This document shows, piece after piece, positions 40,325 through 50,798 of a stretch of DNA of 64,000 nt. The position numbers and the translations under genes were made by a program. How positions within the stretch are numbered: the first letter of the stretch is position 1; every line of letters begins with the position of its first letter. Below the pieces are notes generated by a model. It was not told the origin of the DNA, made no database searches, and saw only the letters and a list, made by a program, of their open reading frames with translations. The stretch lies in assembly GCA_038373865.1 (NCBI GenBank), contig JAXGGA010001136.1, positions 103,615-167,614 of the forward strand. Direction: 5' to 3'. Source of the stretch: Uloborus plumipes. Lineage: Eukaryota; Arthropoda; Arachnida; Araneae; Uloboridae.

Positions 40325-41770
40325 CTGCACAAAATGAAGTTTTTTCGAAGTTTCTACGATCATCAGGAGAGCTGTAACAATTGTTTCTAGAATCCCGAAA
40401 TTCAAGGCTTACCTTCAGTAAAGCAAGCCAAACGATTCTAAAATGGTTGAACTTTAGAATAAAATTTGTTTGAAAAGAGAGATAAAATGAATTATTTTAT
40501 CAACGGAAATCAATTTTTCATGTTGTTACTATGGTTACGTGTTCATACTTATTTTTGTTTCTTTCTTTTTCCAGGGTTGCCAGCGTCTATCTTCGTAGGC
40601 TACGGCCAGACGTAGTATTTTTGATTCTACGGTTGTATTTTTTCGGCCCAAATAAGGAGCGTAGTATGTTTCTGGCAACCCTGTTTCCAATACACTAATG
40701 ACTTAATTAAAAGATTTGGCGGATTTTTTTTTTTTTTTTTTCATTTTCATAGATTTTGCATTTCAGCAACATTGATTTTGGCAACGTTTGGAAACAGTAG
40801 TATTTTGTAATATTTTTTTTAGAGGAGGCGTAGTTTTTTTTTTGTTCCAATTCTCTGGCAACCCTGTCTTTTTCCCGGTGAAGCGGTGAAGATGCTTTGG
40901 GACCCTGCTTGGCGCGTTTTCAAAAAGTCAACTACGCCAAATAGCTAGGGTTACCAGGCTTGGCGCGCCTATCGTTCATTTAGCGAGAAAAGGGTACCTA
41001 AAGCACAGATTAACGAAATATCGTATCAATTGCGATATTGCATCGTTTTTTTAAAGTGTTTCATTTCGGAAAATGTATTGTTTTGTTTTTTAAGCTAGGA
41101 AAGAAAACTTTCTTCTTCTCTTAAACTTTGGTAAGATTTCTGTTGGTTTCTGTTATCAACAAAATTGTTCTTATTTTCTCTTTTGGCTTATTTTTGTCCA
41201 TCTCCCTTGGGGTTGCATTCGAATGTTCCAAGGGGGTGTTTTACCCCATTTGTCGGGTAAATCAGTGTTTTCAATGCAAGGTGATATGAATTGGTTAACA
41301 AAAGTGATATGAATTGGCGCGACCACTTGGCGATATATCGCCAAGCTTTTGATCGCCAAGTATTTGACGCCAATTGGCGAAAAAAATTTTTTTTTTTTTT
41401 TGATTTAGGTTCAATTTGGCGCTGTTGGCGATATTTTGCGAAAAATCCACTGAATGATGTTAAAATCGATGATATTTAGGAGATTAATCATTGTAAAACA
41501 TTTTTTTTTATTGTTTCGTCGCAAACTAGGGATACAAATGTTTGAATTGTTATCTTGCTCACTCCGAACACTATTTTAGCACTTAAGGCATCTACTAAGA
41601 AATTTACACGTAAAATTAAGTAGTGTGGGGTCCATATCAGATCTTTATATCACTTTGAAGGAATTATAGTTGAATAAAACTAAAATAGAGCATTTTTTCT
41701 GCTATATCAATTATTTTACAAATGAACTTTTAATTTTATACCACGGGCAAAGCCGTGTGGGTACCGCTAG
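40325..41770 (+). mobile_element. Helitron copy B (5'-truncated)
   Basis: Matches copy D from ctgcacaaaatgaag onward and ends with the hairpin ccacgggcaaagccgtgtgg and gtaccgCTAG, then T. The 5' ~400 bp are missing; the foldback at 39869-40242 sits just upstream. It shares private changes with copy C (an extra 'gtgatatgaattggttaac' unit near 41281). Confidence 0.82.
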
Positions 41771-42141
41771 TATTAAATAAAACAAGACGTTTGATATCTT
41801 AGCTATACCTGTTTATTTAGTTCTACGACTTGAACCCTTTGCAAGTTCCACATTAACAACATAATTCAATTCAAATGCTGTAGTCGTGCGTTGTCAACTA
41901 CAGAAAGCAAGCATTTAAACTTGATTCACAAGCAAACATATTAGTTTGATCTATATATATACACGAATGGTAAATTAGGTTATAATGTTATTCTATCAAA
42001 TTGTTTTTCTGTAGTTGACAACGCACGACTACAGCATTTGAATTGAATTATGTTGTTAGTGTGGAACTTGCAGACGATTCGAGTCGTAGAACTAAATAAA
42101 CAGGTATAGCTAAGATATCAAACGTCTTGTTTTATTTGATA
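41771..42141. repeat. Palindromic spacer joining Helitrons B and C
   Basis: Bases 41771-41905 are repeated inverted at 42010-42141 (aagacgtttgatatcttagc and ctgtagtcgtgcgttgtcaa in both), leaving a ~100-bp unpaired centre. This continues the inverted symmetry of the two Helitron copies. Confidence 0.85.
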
Positions 42142-44203
42142 CTAGCGGTACCCGCACGACTTTGCCCGTGGTATAAAATTAAAAGCTCATTTGTAAAATA
42201 ATTGATATAGCAGAAAAAATGCTCTATTTTAGTTTTATTCAACTATAATTCCTTCAAAGTGATATAAAGATCTGATATGGACCCCACACTACTTAATTTT
42301 ACGTGTAAATTTCTTAGTAGATGCCTTAAGTGCTAAAATAGTGTTCGGAGTGAGCAAGATAACAATTCAAACATTTGTATCCCTAGTTTGCGACGAAACA
42401 ATAAAAAAAAATGTTTTACAATGATTAATCTCCTAAATATCATCGATTTTAACATCATTCAGTGGATTTTTCGCAAAATATCGCCAACAGCGCCAAATTG
42501 AACCTAAATCAAAAAAAAAAAAAAAAATCGCCAATTGGCGTCAAATACTTGGCGATCAAAAGCTTGGCGATATATCGCCAAGTGGTCGCGCCAATTCATA
42601 TCACTTTTGTTAACCAATTCATTCATATCACCTTGCATTAAAAACACTAATTTACCCGATAAATGGGGTAAAACACCCCCTTGGAACATTCGAATGCAAC
42701 CCCAAGGGAGATGGACAAAAATAAGCCAAAAGAGAAAATAAGAACAATTTTGTTGATAACAGGAACCAACAGAAATCTTACCAAAGTTTAAAAGAAGAAG
42801 AAAGTTTTCTTTCCTAGCTTAAAAAACAAAACAATGCATTTTCCGAAATGAAACACTTTAAAAAAACGATGCAATATCGCAATTGATACGATATTTCGTT
42901 AATCTGTGCTTTAGGTACCCTTTTCTCGCTAAATGAACGATAGGCGCGCCAAGCGTGGTAACCCTAGCTATTTTGCCTAGTTGACTTTTTGAAAACGCGC
43001 CAAGCAGGGTCCCAAAGCATCTTCACCGGGAAAAAGACAGGGTTGCCAGAGAATTAAAACAAAAAAATACTACGCCGCCTCTAAAAAAAATATTACAAAA
43101 TACTACTGTTTCCAAACGTTGCCAAAATCGATGTTGCTGAAATGCGAAATCTATTAAAATGAAAAAAACAAAAAAAAAAAAAAAAAAAAACAAAAAATCC
43201 GCCAAATCTTTTAATTAAGTCATTAGAATATTGGAAACAGGGTTGCCGGAAAAATACTACGCTCCTTATTTGGGCCGAAAAAATACAACCGTAGTATCAA
43301 AAATACTACGTCTGGCAACGCTGGAAAAGAACGAAACAAAAATAAGTATGAACACGTTACCATTGTAACAACATGAAAAGTTGATTTTCGTTGATAAAAT
43401 AATTCATTTCATCTCTCTTTTCAAACAAATTTTATCCTCGAGCTATTACATTTAGAATCGTTTGGCTTGCTTTACTGAAGGTAAGCCTTGAATTGCGGGA
43501 TTCTTAAAGGCCGATTCAGATTGCGAGCGGCTCGAACGAACGAAGTGTTTTTCGCTCGCTGGTCAAAAATTCCGATCATTCATACTAGATGCGGGCGAAA
43601 GTCACGTGATGGTATTCACCCACTAAGGGTAAAGCGCTCCCAACTCGCGAGAGCCAATGAAATCGAATGTCCACGCGGTCAAAACAGAGCAAAGATGGCG
43701 CCTTCCCTCTAACTGGCTGTCACTCTCGTTGCCAAACTTCGTTCGCCTTTCGCACGCGAAAATATCTAGCATGCTAGATCGCTCGCGACAGGCGAAAATT
43801 CGCCGCGTTGTCATGGGAACGCATTCCGAAAACCTGTTTCGAGGGGAAAAGTTCGCTTCGAGAACGCGTTTCGCTCGCTATGTGAATCGCGCTTAAAACA
43901 ATTGTTACAGCTCTCCTGATGATCGTAGAAACTTCGAAAAAATGTCATTTTGTGCAGAAAATTTCAAGCTTTCGAATGACATAAGACTTGAAAATGTGTA
44001 TGAAATATTTCTTCCCTATTTTATCGAATTTCCGCTTAGAATTCGAATAGAAAAAGAACGACATGGAATTTTCGAAAAATCGCTTCGAGGTGCAAAACTA
44101 CATGCTACAAACTAATTTTGTGCCAAGTGGCATGAAAATCGACCGAACGGTTTTGGCGCTACGCGCGTGACAGACAGACCCACCTTCAGCTTTATTATTA
44201 GTA
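42142..44203 (-). mobile_element. Helitron copy C (minus, with MITE insertion)
   Basis: The 3' end (CTAG read on the minus strand, hairpin cccgcacgactttgcccgtg) is at the left. The 5' block with gttttggcgctacgcgcgtg is at 44150-44190, ending in cagctttattattagt. Nearly the reverse complement of copy B over the shared part. A piggyBac-like MITE interrupts it at 43506-43893. Confidence 0.85.
43506..43893. mobile_element. piggyBac-like MITE, CG-rich
   Basis: TTAA-flanked insert in Helitron C: left end TTAAAGGCCGATTCAGATTG, right end tgaatcgcgcTTAA. Copies B and D lack it, giving an empty site (cggattcttaaaacaattg type). It is much richer in CG than its surroundings (gcgagcgg, ttcgctcgc repeated), which explains the open frames at 43488-43896 on both strands; they are not genes. 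Confidence 0.72.
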
Positions 44204-44450
44204 AAGAAGACGATGATATTAAATAGCACCTACCTTGTTTCTTACCTTTCAGTGCTTTTTTTTTTTTTTTTGTAGTCGGGTTATAGTTTTTTAAACTTGT
44301 TATTATTTCTGACTTTTTAGAGCTTTTTTGTAGTCTGGTTACAGGTTTTTAAAACTTTTTTATTTTACTCCACTGTATATTAGCAAATGAATATACATTA
44401 CAAAATTAAATGCACATAACAAAAAGTATGAAAAGTTATTTGGGTAATTT

Positions 44451-44740
44451 TTATTCAGCAGTGTCAAAACTTCTCAGCCTTTCCAATTCCATCAAAGACG
44501 CTGAATCATGAGGGTTGCTTAAAAGTTTCCGTGGGTCCAGATCGCTTATAAATAAACCCTCCAATGTCCTTACCGAACAAAATGCGACGTAAACTTGGCC
44601 CTTTGCGAAAATTCGTCTTCGAACGTCAATGGGCACAGGACATTTCCGCCGCAACGTCGTAGGGTCTCTCCCCGCCGTTTCTGTACGACAGGACAAATCT
44701 GCCGATTGAGCTGGTAGAGTGTAATATTTGGCGAACTAAA
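44451..44740 (-). pseudogene. Pif1/Helitron-type helicase C-terminal fragment
   Basis: The minus-strand frame reads IFAKGQVYVAFCSVRTLEGL then DLDPRKLL, matching the last helicase motif of Pif1-type SF1B helicases, as in Helitron RepHel proteins (usual form GQ.YVALSRVR..EGL). The conserved serine-arginine pair is CS here, so the arginine of motif VI is lost. No upstream motifs are visible. It sits about 250 bp outside Helitron C and could be a remnant of an autonomous relative. Confidence 0.65.
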
Positions 44741-45641
44741 ATTGGCGAAGTTTAAATTGATTTACACTGCATTGTGTGGTTTTTTTTTTTTTTCTGACTT
44801 CTTTGCGATTTCCCCCCTAATATAAGTAGTCCGGGAATAAATTCCGCATGTGTCGCCAAGAATGAAAATTTTAAACCAGTAACCCCCTTCTCACCCTTGG
44901 AAATGGCGCGGCGGATTTGTCCTGTGCCAGTCGGGGGGGGGGGGAATAGGAGTCGCGGCGGAAATGTCCCATGCGGGAAAGAGGGGGATAAAATTTGCGG
45001 CGGATATGTTCTGTTCCGACGTCAATTACTGCTTCATTCAAATGCTTTTAACTAATTTCATGCTAAAATCTAGGTCAGCCTGGAAATTCAAACTGGAAAT
45101 TCATTGTTGATTGCGACTTTTGTTTGAACTGAAACACACTTAGCTCCGAAAATATCGGTAAAAATCGGTGCTTGTCTAGGAATAATCGATCTTTCCTCTT
45201 GTTAAATTCTAATAAAAAGTAGCCTATGACACTCGAGACTCGAAAACGAATCGATTGGCACCTCATTCATCAAAATCGAAGAAATAGTTTAGGAGCTATG
45301 GTGGAACATCCTTAACCACAAACATAGCCAGACTGATAAAAACATAACCCTTCCTTTAGGCTTTGCCGTAGTCGGGCAAAAAAAAAAAAAAAAAACCCCA
45401 ACCCTTACTGCCGATCTCATATTAAAATGAACTAAATGGAAGATCCCTTTTAAAAGCCTTATGCAATAAAATCAATTACAAATATTTTATTTGTTAACAA
45501 ATAGAAACTGGCAACAGATGAAATTATAAATCATTGAGTTTTCTTTCCTCGTCGCCCAACAATGACAACATGCTCAGATGTTGAACAGAGCTAGTAGATA
45601 GAAATCGGACCAATTTTAAGCATTAATAACTCCGGGGTGCG
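44741..45641. other. Low-feature stretch with a repeated 'gcggcgga.atgtcc' phrase
   Basis: The phrase ggcggatttgtcctgtgcc and close variants occur three times between 44905 and 45020 and once inverted near 44640. Otherwise AT-rich with no gene recognised. Confidence 0.4.
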
Positions 45642-46190
45642 ATGACCCCGGGGGGTAAATTTTGGGAAAACGTCCTCAATGTCTCATCGAGAATATTCAT
45701 ACCAAAAATCAACACTAAAGACCACCGGGGAGAAAAGATACGGAAAATAAAAACGAGGGGGGAGGGGGTGGAGGGTCGAAAACCCCCCTATGCCGAGCTT
45801 TGGGACAAAATAAATGTGGATGCAAAAGCAGAGCTCAATCCGAGTTACCGTTTAGTCTGGACCCCTGTCAAACAATTTTTAAAAAGTGCGAAAAATAGCG
45901 ATTTTTTAACTTTTATCACCCCTTCCCCTGAGGGTCCTGGATGTTTTGCTTTAGTATGTGCCGTCAGGGGCCGCTGGAGATTGAGTATACCAAAAATGAA
46001 CTCTAGGGATCTTTATGGGGCTGAGATACAGAGGGGTGAAAACCCCGATTTGGTTACTCGCGTAAACAGTCCTTAGTCGCTCTTTCACATTTTTCTTGGC
46101 GACGGAAATTTCTGGGCGGCTTGTATTTAGTTTTCTTGGCGGAGCGGGACGCTCCCGCGTCCCGTGATGATTTATAAAATAAGTCAACAA
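45642..46190. other. GC-richer block with overlapping open frames
   Basis: Base composition differs from the surrounding AT-rich sequence. A 144-codon plus frame (45642-46076) and a 138-codon minus frame (45951-46367) overlap. The plus frame repeats a phrase around 45705 and 45990 (accaaaaat.aacnctaa), suggesting a repeat rather than a gene. Neither translation is recognised. Confidence 0.3.
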
Positions 46191-46551
46191 CGCCAGAAAC
46201 AACTGAACTGAATAGTGAAATAAAGTATCCTTTCCAGTCAGGACTTCCAAAGAATAGCTTCCATGCAAACGGCGCGGATACAGAAATATTTTTTGGGGAG
46301 GGGTACCGTGGAGCAAAAACTCCTCCTCCCCCTCATACCATTTTTTATAAAACAGAAAAGTTGTCACGAAGTTTCTTTAAAACGTTTTTAAATCGAACGA
46401 AAGCCAATTAATCTAATTTTCTGTACAAAAATAAAATTGTGCAATAATTTACTTCAAAAGGGGTCGCATATCATCTTTTTAACACTTTGAACCAATTAAC
46501 AACTAAACCTTCCATAATTCCATCCAAAAGGTATAATAATGTATGGTATTA

Positions 46552-46737
46552 CTGTCGGCCCCGCTTAAACGAATACTGTCGGTTTCAAGAAATATTATTC
46601 GGTTAAGCAGGGTATTAGTTTAAGCGGGGATCTTCATCATAGCATCGGGATATAATCGGTGGTGTCGGTTCCGGGGTGTTTTATTCGTTTTAGCAGGATA
46701 TTCGTTTATCAGTTACCCGATTAAACGGGGCCAACAG
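46552..46737. mobile_element. 186-bp pogo-like MITE
   Basis: Ends CTGTCGGCCCCGCTTAAACG and the inverse of ttaaacggggccaacag, flanked by TA. Interior is rich in 'aagcggg' units. Confidence 0.78.
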
Positions 46738-46961
46738 TACTTGCAAACTTTGTCATCATGGTTAAAACAAGAGATTATTTCACCGGAGAAATAATTTTTC
46801 CCCCATTATTATTATTATTTATTTATTTTGTGTGCGTGTGTGTGTGTGTGCTTGGAATGTCCGGAAGGGGAAGAACGCGATTCTATTCTGCGCATAATTA
46901 GTACTTTTAAAAAATTAATAATACACAAAAAAAATAATAGTTTTAATTAAAAAAAATACAA

Positions 46962-47106
46962 ATATTTTTTAAAAATCAATAAATAATATTTAAAAAAATA
47001 AATATTTAAAAAATAAATAAATTATATTTAAAAAATAATAATAATATTTAAAAAATAATAATAATATTTAAAAAATAAATAAATGATATTTTAAAAAATA
47101 AAATAA
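46962..47106. repeat. AT-rich tandem repeat (~21-bp unit)
   Basis: Repeated aaaaaataataataatattt units with AATA expansions. Confidence 0.75.
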
Positions 47107-47895
47107 AAAAGAGGGATAAAAATCACAACAGGGTTGTGAAAATTGGGGGGGGGGGGAGAATTTGCGCCATTGAGCTTGGGAGGGGGGAGACGCACCTCTG
47201 CTACTGCCATGGACTTAGCCATGAATTAACTATTCTTCAAAAAAAAAAAAAACATGCAATAGTTACAACATTAGTGACATGAAGCCTTTACCTCAAAACA
47301 ATACTAACATTACAGACAGCACCAATTATACTAAGCTGATTTATTTCGGTCAAATATGTCTCAACTTTCCTAAAATTTTGGAAAAAAAAAACTATCGAGT
47401 ACAAAAAACACTTTCCTGTTACACCTTAGGCGTTTTCTCCCACTGACGATGTCTGTAAAACTGTCTTTCCTGCCCACATTCGCGGCATAGCTGGAATTGC
47501 ACCCCGAAGGCGCTTCACTCCTTCACAAATGTTTTTTATAGATTCACATTAAACAAATAAATGCATGCGCAGGAGAGTTCACTCACACACAAAAATGCTT
47601 AGAAAAACATTTCGTTGTTCAAAATGAATATAATAACACATATAACGGGATGGTAGCGATATATGGTCAAAAAATGTTTTTAAAAATTATTTTTAACCAG
47701 AACTGCGGAGTCGGAAGCTTTAAAATTTATAAAAGTTGGAGCCGATTATTTTCCCTCCAACTTCGCAGCCCTGATTTTACGTATAAGTTTTAATGTTTGA
47801 TTTTAAACAAACAGGTAATAAAGTTTACAAATACATTTGTGCTATAGATGTACAGAAAATAACAACGTTACGAATGCACAAATGAGCAGGGATGC

Positions 47896-47941
47896 TGCAG
47901 ACACGTGTTTCGGCGTTACAAGGAACGCCTTTATCAATGCA
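47896..47941 (-). ncRNA. hammerhead-like motif (copy 4)
   Basis: Minus strand: TGCA, TTGATAA, A, GGCGTT-CCTTGT-AACGCC with six perfect stem II pairs, GAAA, CACGTG, TC, TGCA. This is the best-preserved copy in the window apart from the two core positions 3 and 8. Confidence 0.58.
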
Positions 47942-47996
47942 AAAAAGTTGCGAGCTTATGGATGCACAGACATCCGACAAAAGCTCACAACTTTTT

Positions 47997-48042
47997 TGCA
48001 TTGAAAAAGGCGTTCCTTGTAACGCCGAAACACGTGTCTGCA
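47997..48042 (+). ncRNA. hammerhead-like motif (copy 5)
   Basis: Plus strand: TGCA, TTGAAAA, A, GGCGTT-CCTTGT-AACGCC, GAAA, CACGTG, TC, TGCA. It faces copy 4 across a short spacer. Confidence 0.58.
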
Positions 48043-48066
48043 GTATCCCTGCTCATTTGTGCATTC

Positions 48067-49077
48067 GAAACAAGTAATATTTTTAATTATGTGTAATGTT
48101 CACTGTTTTGTAAATCGATTTCTTCTGTCCACGGCAATTTAACCTACTTTGACTTCTGAGCAACATGGAGGAAGAATGTATTACCATAGTATTCAAAATT
48201 GGATAAATAGAGCGTCCGTAGCTAATGGCTACTAGACAAAAAGAAAAACGAATACGATTCAGATTCAAAAGCGTAAGAAATGAAAGAATGATGACATATT
48301 TGCGTGCGAAGTGGGAGCTAGAGGCTTACTAGATATAATGCGACCATTATTTCAAACGATAATTCCTTTTTCAAGAATGTCATAAGAGGCTGCTTAAACA
48401 GAGAAACAGCACAAACATTTCCATCTTATTCTTCTCTTATTTGAATGAGATTTAATCTTTAATCTTTTCTTCCCTCAGATTTCACTTGTATTAGTTTCAC
48501 GGCTATTATACTGAGGTGAAGAGGGACGAAGACTTACTGGGAGAAGTTTGATAAAAGTAACATGCGAAATACATTTTTCAAATAATTTAACCGCACATTA
48601 AAAAGAGATAAATATTTGTGCATAGAAAAGATATTTTAAATTTTTTATACACGAAGATTCAAATTCTTCTTCACTAGGGATTTTCAATCTCTTAAAAGCA
48701 AGGTTTGAGAATTGTTCCTTAAAATAGCGGCTATTGCACAGAAATTCAACATGTATGCAATGCAGATGCTTCATAAATCTGGATTTAAATATCTTGCAAC
48801 GAAAAGTTCAAACACGTTGATAGTTGGCGAATTAATATTTTGCTGAAACGTACGCACAAAGTAAAAATTAACTAAATATTATAATGGTTAATAAATTTTT
48901 ACGGCTACCTTTTTTTCGTAGCTTTGAATTTTGGACTATGAACCTCACAAAATAAAGAAATGCCCTGATTAAATTTTATGCATTAAAAAAAAGAAAGAAA
49001 AATAGATTGAAGATGTAAAAATGATTGAAAATTACGCCACCCCCCACCCCCCTCTCTCTCTTGTCCCTGATTATCTC
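48067..49077. other. Featureless AT-rich stretch
   Basis: No gene, TIR element or structured repeat recognised. Confidence 0.5.
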
Positions 49078-50798
49078 TCTATATATATATACTAATAATA
49101 ATGCTGAAGGTGGGTCTGTCTTTCTGTCTGTTACGCGCGTAGCGCCAAAACCGTTCGGTCGATTTTCACGCCACTTGGCACAAAATTAGTTTGTAGCATG
49201 TAGTTTTGCACCTCGAAGCGATTTTTCGAACATTCCATTTCGTTCTTTTTCTATTCGAATTCTTAGCGGAAATTCGATAAAATAGGGAAGAAATATTTCA
49301 TACACATTTTCAAGTCTTATGTCATTCGAAAGCTTGAAATTTTCTGCACAAAATGAAGTTTTTTCGAAGTTTCTACGATCATCAGGAGAGCTGTAATAAT
49401 TGTTTTTAGAATCCCGAAATTCAAGGCTTACCTTCAGTAAAGCAAGCCAAACGATTCTAAAATGGTTCAGCTCGATAATAAAATTTGTCTGAAAAGAAAG
49501 ATGAAAAGAATTATTTTATCAACGGAAATCAACTTTTCATGTTGTTACCATGGTTACGTGTTCATACTTATTTTTGTTTCGTTCTTCTTCCAGCGTCGCC
49601 AGACGTAGTATTTTTGATACTATGGTAATATTTTTTCGGCCCAAATAAGGAGCGTAGTATTTTTCCGGCAACCCTGTTTCCAATATACTAATGACTTAAT
49701 TAAAAGATTTGGCGGATTTTTTTTTTTTTTCATTTTCATAGATTTCGCATTTCGGCAACATTGATTTTGGCGACGTTTGGAAACAGTATTACTTTGTAAT
49801 ATTTTTTTTAGAGGAGGCGTAGTATTTATTTGTTTCAATTCTCTGGCAACCCTGTCTTTTCCGGGTAATGTCCCAAAGCATTTTCGCTTTGGGACATTAC
49901 TTGACGCGTTTTTGCGTGTCTCGCGGAAGTGAAAGCTCCGAGAGAAACTACGCAAAATAGCCAGGGTTACCACGCTTGGAGCGCCTATCGCCCATTTAGC
50001 GAGAAAAGGGTACCTAAAGCACAGATTAACCAAATATCGTATGAATTGCGTTATTGCATCGTTCGTTTTGTTTCATTTCGGAAAATGCATTGTTTTGTTT
50101 TTAAAGCTAGGAAATAAAACTTTCTTCTTCTATTAAACTTTGGTAAGATTTCTGTTGGTTTCTGTGAGCAACAAAATTGTTCTTATTTTCTATTTTGGCT
50201 TATTTTTGTACATCTTCCCTTGGGGTTGCATTCGAATGTTCCAAGGGGGTGTTTTACCCCTTTTTTGGAGTAAATCAGTGTTCATTTCAATGCAGACAAA
50301 AGTGATATGAATTGGCCCGACCACTTGGCAATATATCGCCAAGCTTTTGGTCGTCAAGCATTTGCCGCCAATTTGGCGACATATCACCAAGTTGGCGAAA
50401 AAAATTGCTTTCTTTTTATATTTGGACTCAATTTGGCGCTATTGGCGATATTTTGCGAAAAATCCACTGAATGATGTTAAAATCGGCGATATTTAGGAGA
50501 TTAATCATTGTGAAACTTTTTTTTTTTTTTTGCATTGTTTCGCGGCAAACTAGAGATATAAATGTTTGAACTGTAATCTTGCTCACTCCAAGCACTATTT
50601 TAGCACTTAAGGCATCTACTAAGAAATTTACACATAAAAATTAAGTAGCGTGGGGTCCATACCAGATTTTTATATCATACTTTGAAGGAATTATAGTTGA
50701 ATTACAACTAAAATAGAGCATTTCTTCTGCTATATCAATTATTTTACAAATGAAATTTTTATTTTATACCACGGGCAAAGCCGTGCGGGTACCGCTAG
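49078..50798 (+). mobile_element. Helitron copy D, full length (1.72 kb)
   Basis: Begins at TCTATATATATATACTAATA and ends with the hairpin ccacgggcaaagccgtgcgg and gtaccgCTAG, then T. No terminal inverted repeats and no target duplication. Interior holds 'ggcgatatatcgcc'-type palindromes and a piece with tacgtctgg-like changes shared with B and C. It lacks coding capacity; the open frame at 49620-50033 is a by-product. It is the reference copy for the family in this window. Confidence 0.85.

Larger units (their letters stand above)
47872..48066. repeat. 86-bp-arm inverted pair of Penelope pLTR pieces
   Basis: Arms 47872-47957 and 47981-48066 are inverted copies differing at only a few positions, with a 23-bp centre. 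A further pLTR segment extends left to 47823. No coding sequence lies between the arms. Each arm holds one hammerhead-like motif. Confidence 0.8.

Noticed and set aside
41171..41479. Pairs of 61-62-codon frames repeated at 42504-42741, 50190 and 5374
   Set aside because: They are the same Helitron 3' region read in several copies, including both strands of 'ggcgatatatcgcc' palindromes; not conserved as protein.
49620..50033. 137-codon minus-strand open frame
   Set aside because: It lies wholly within Helitron copy D and its sequence is repeated, broken, in copies B and C; a by-product of a non-coding element.
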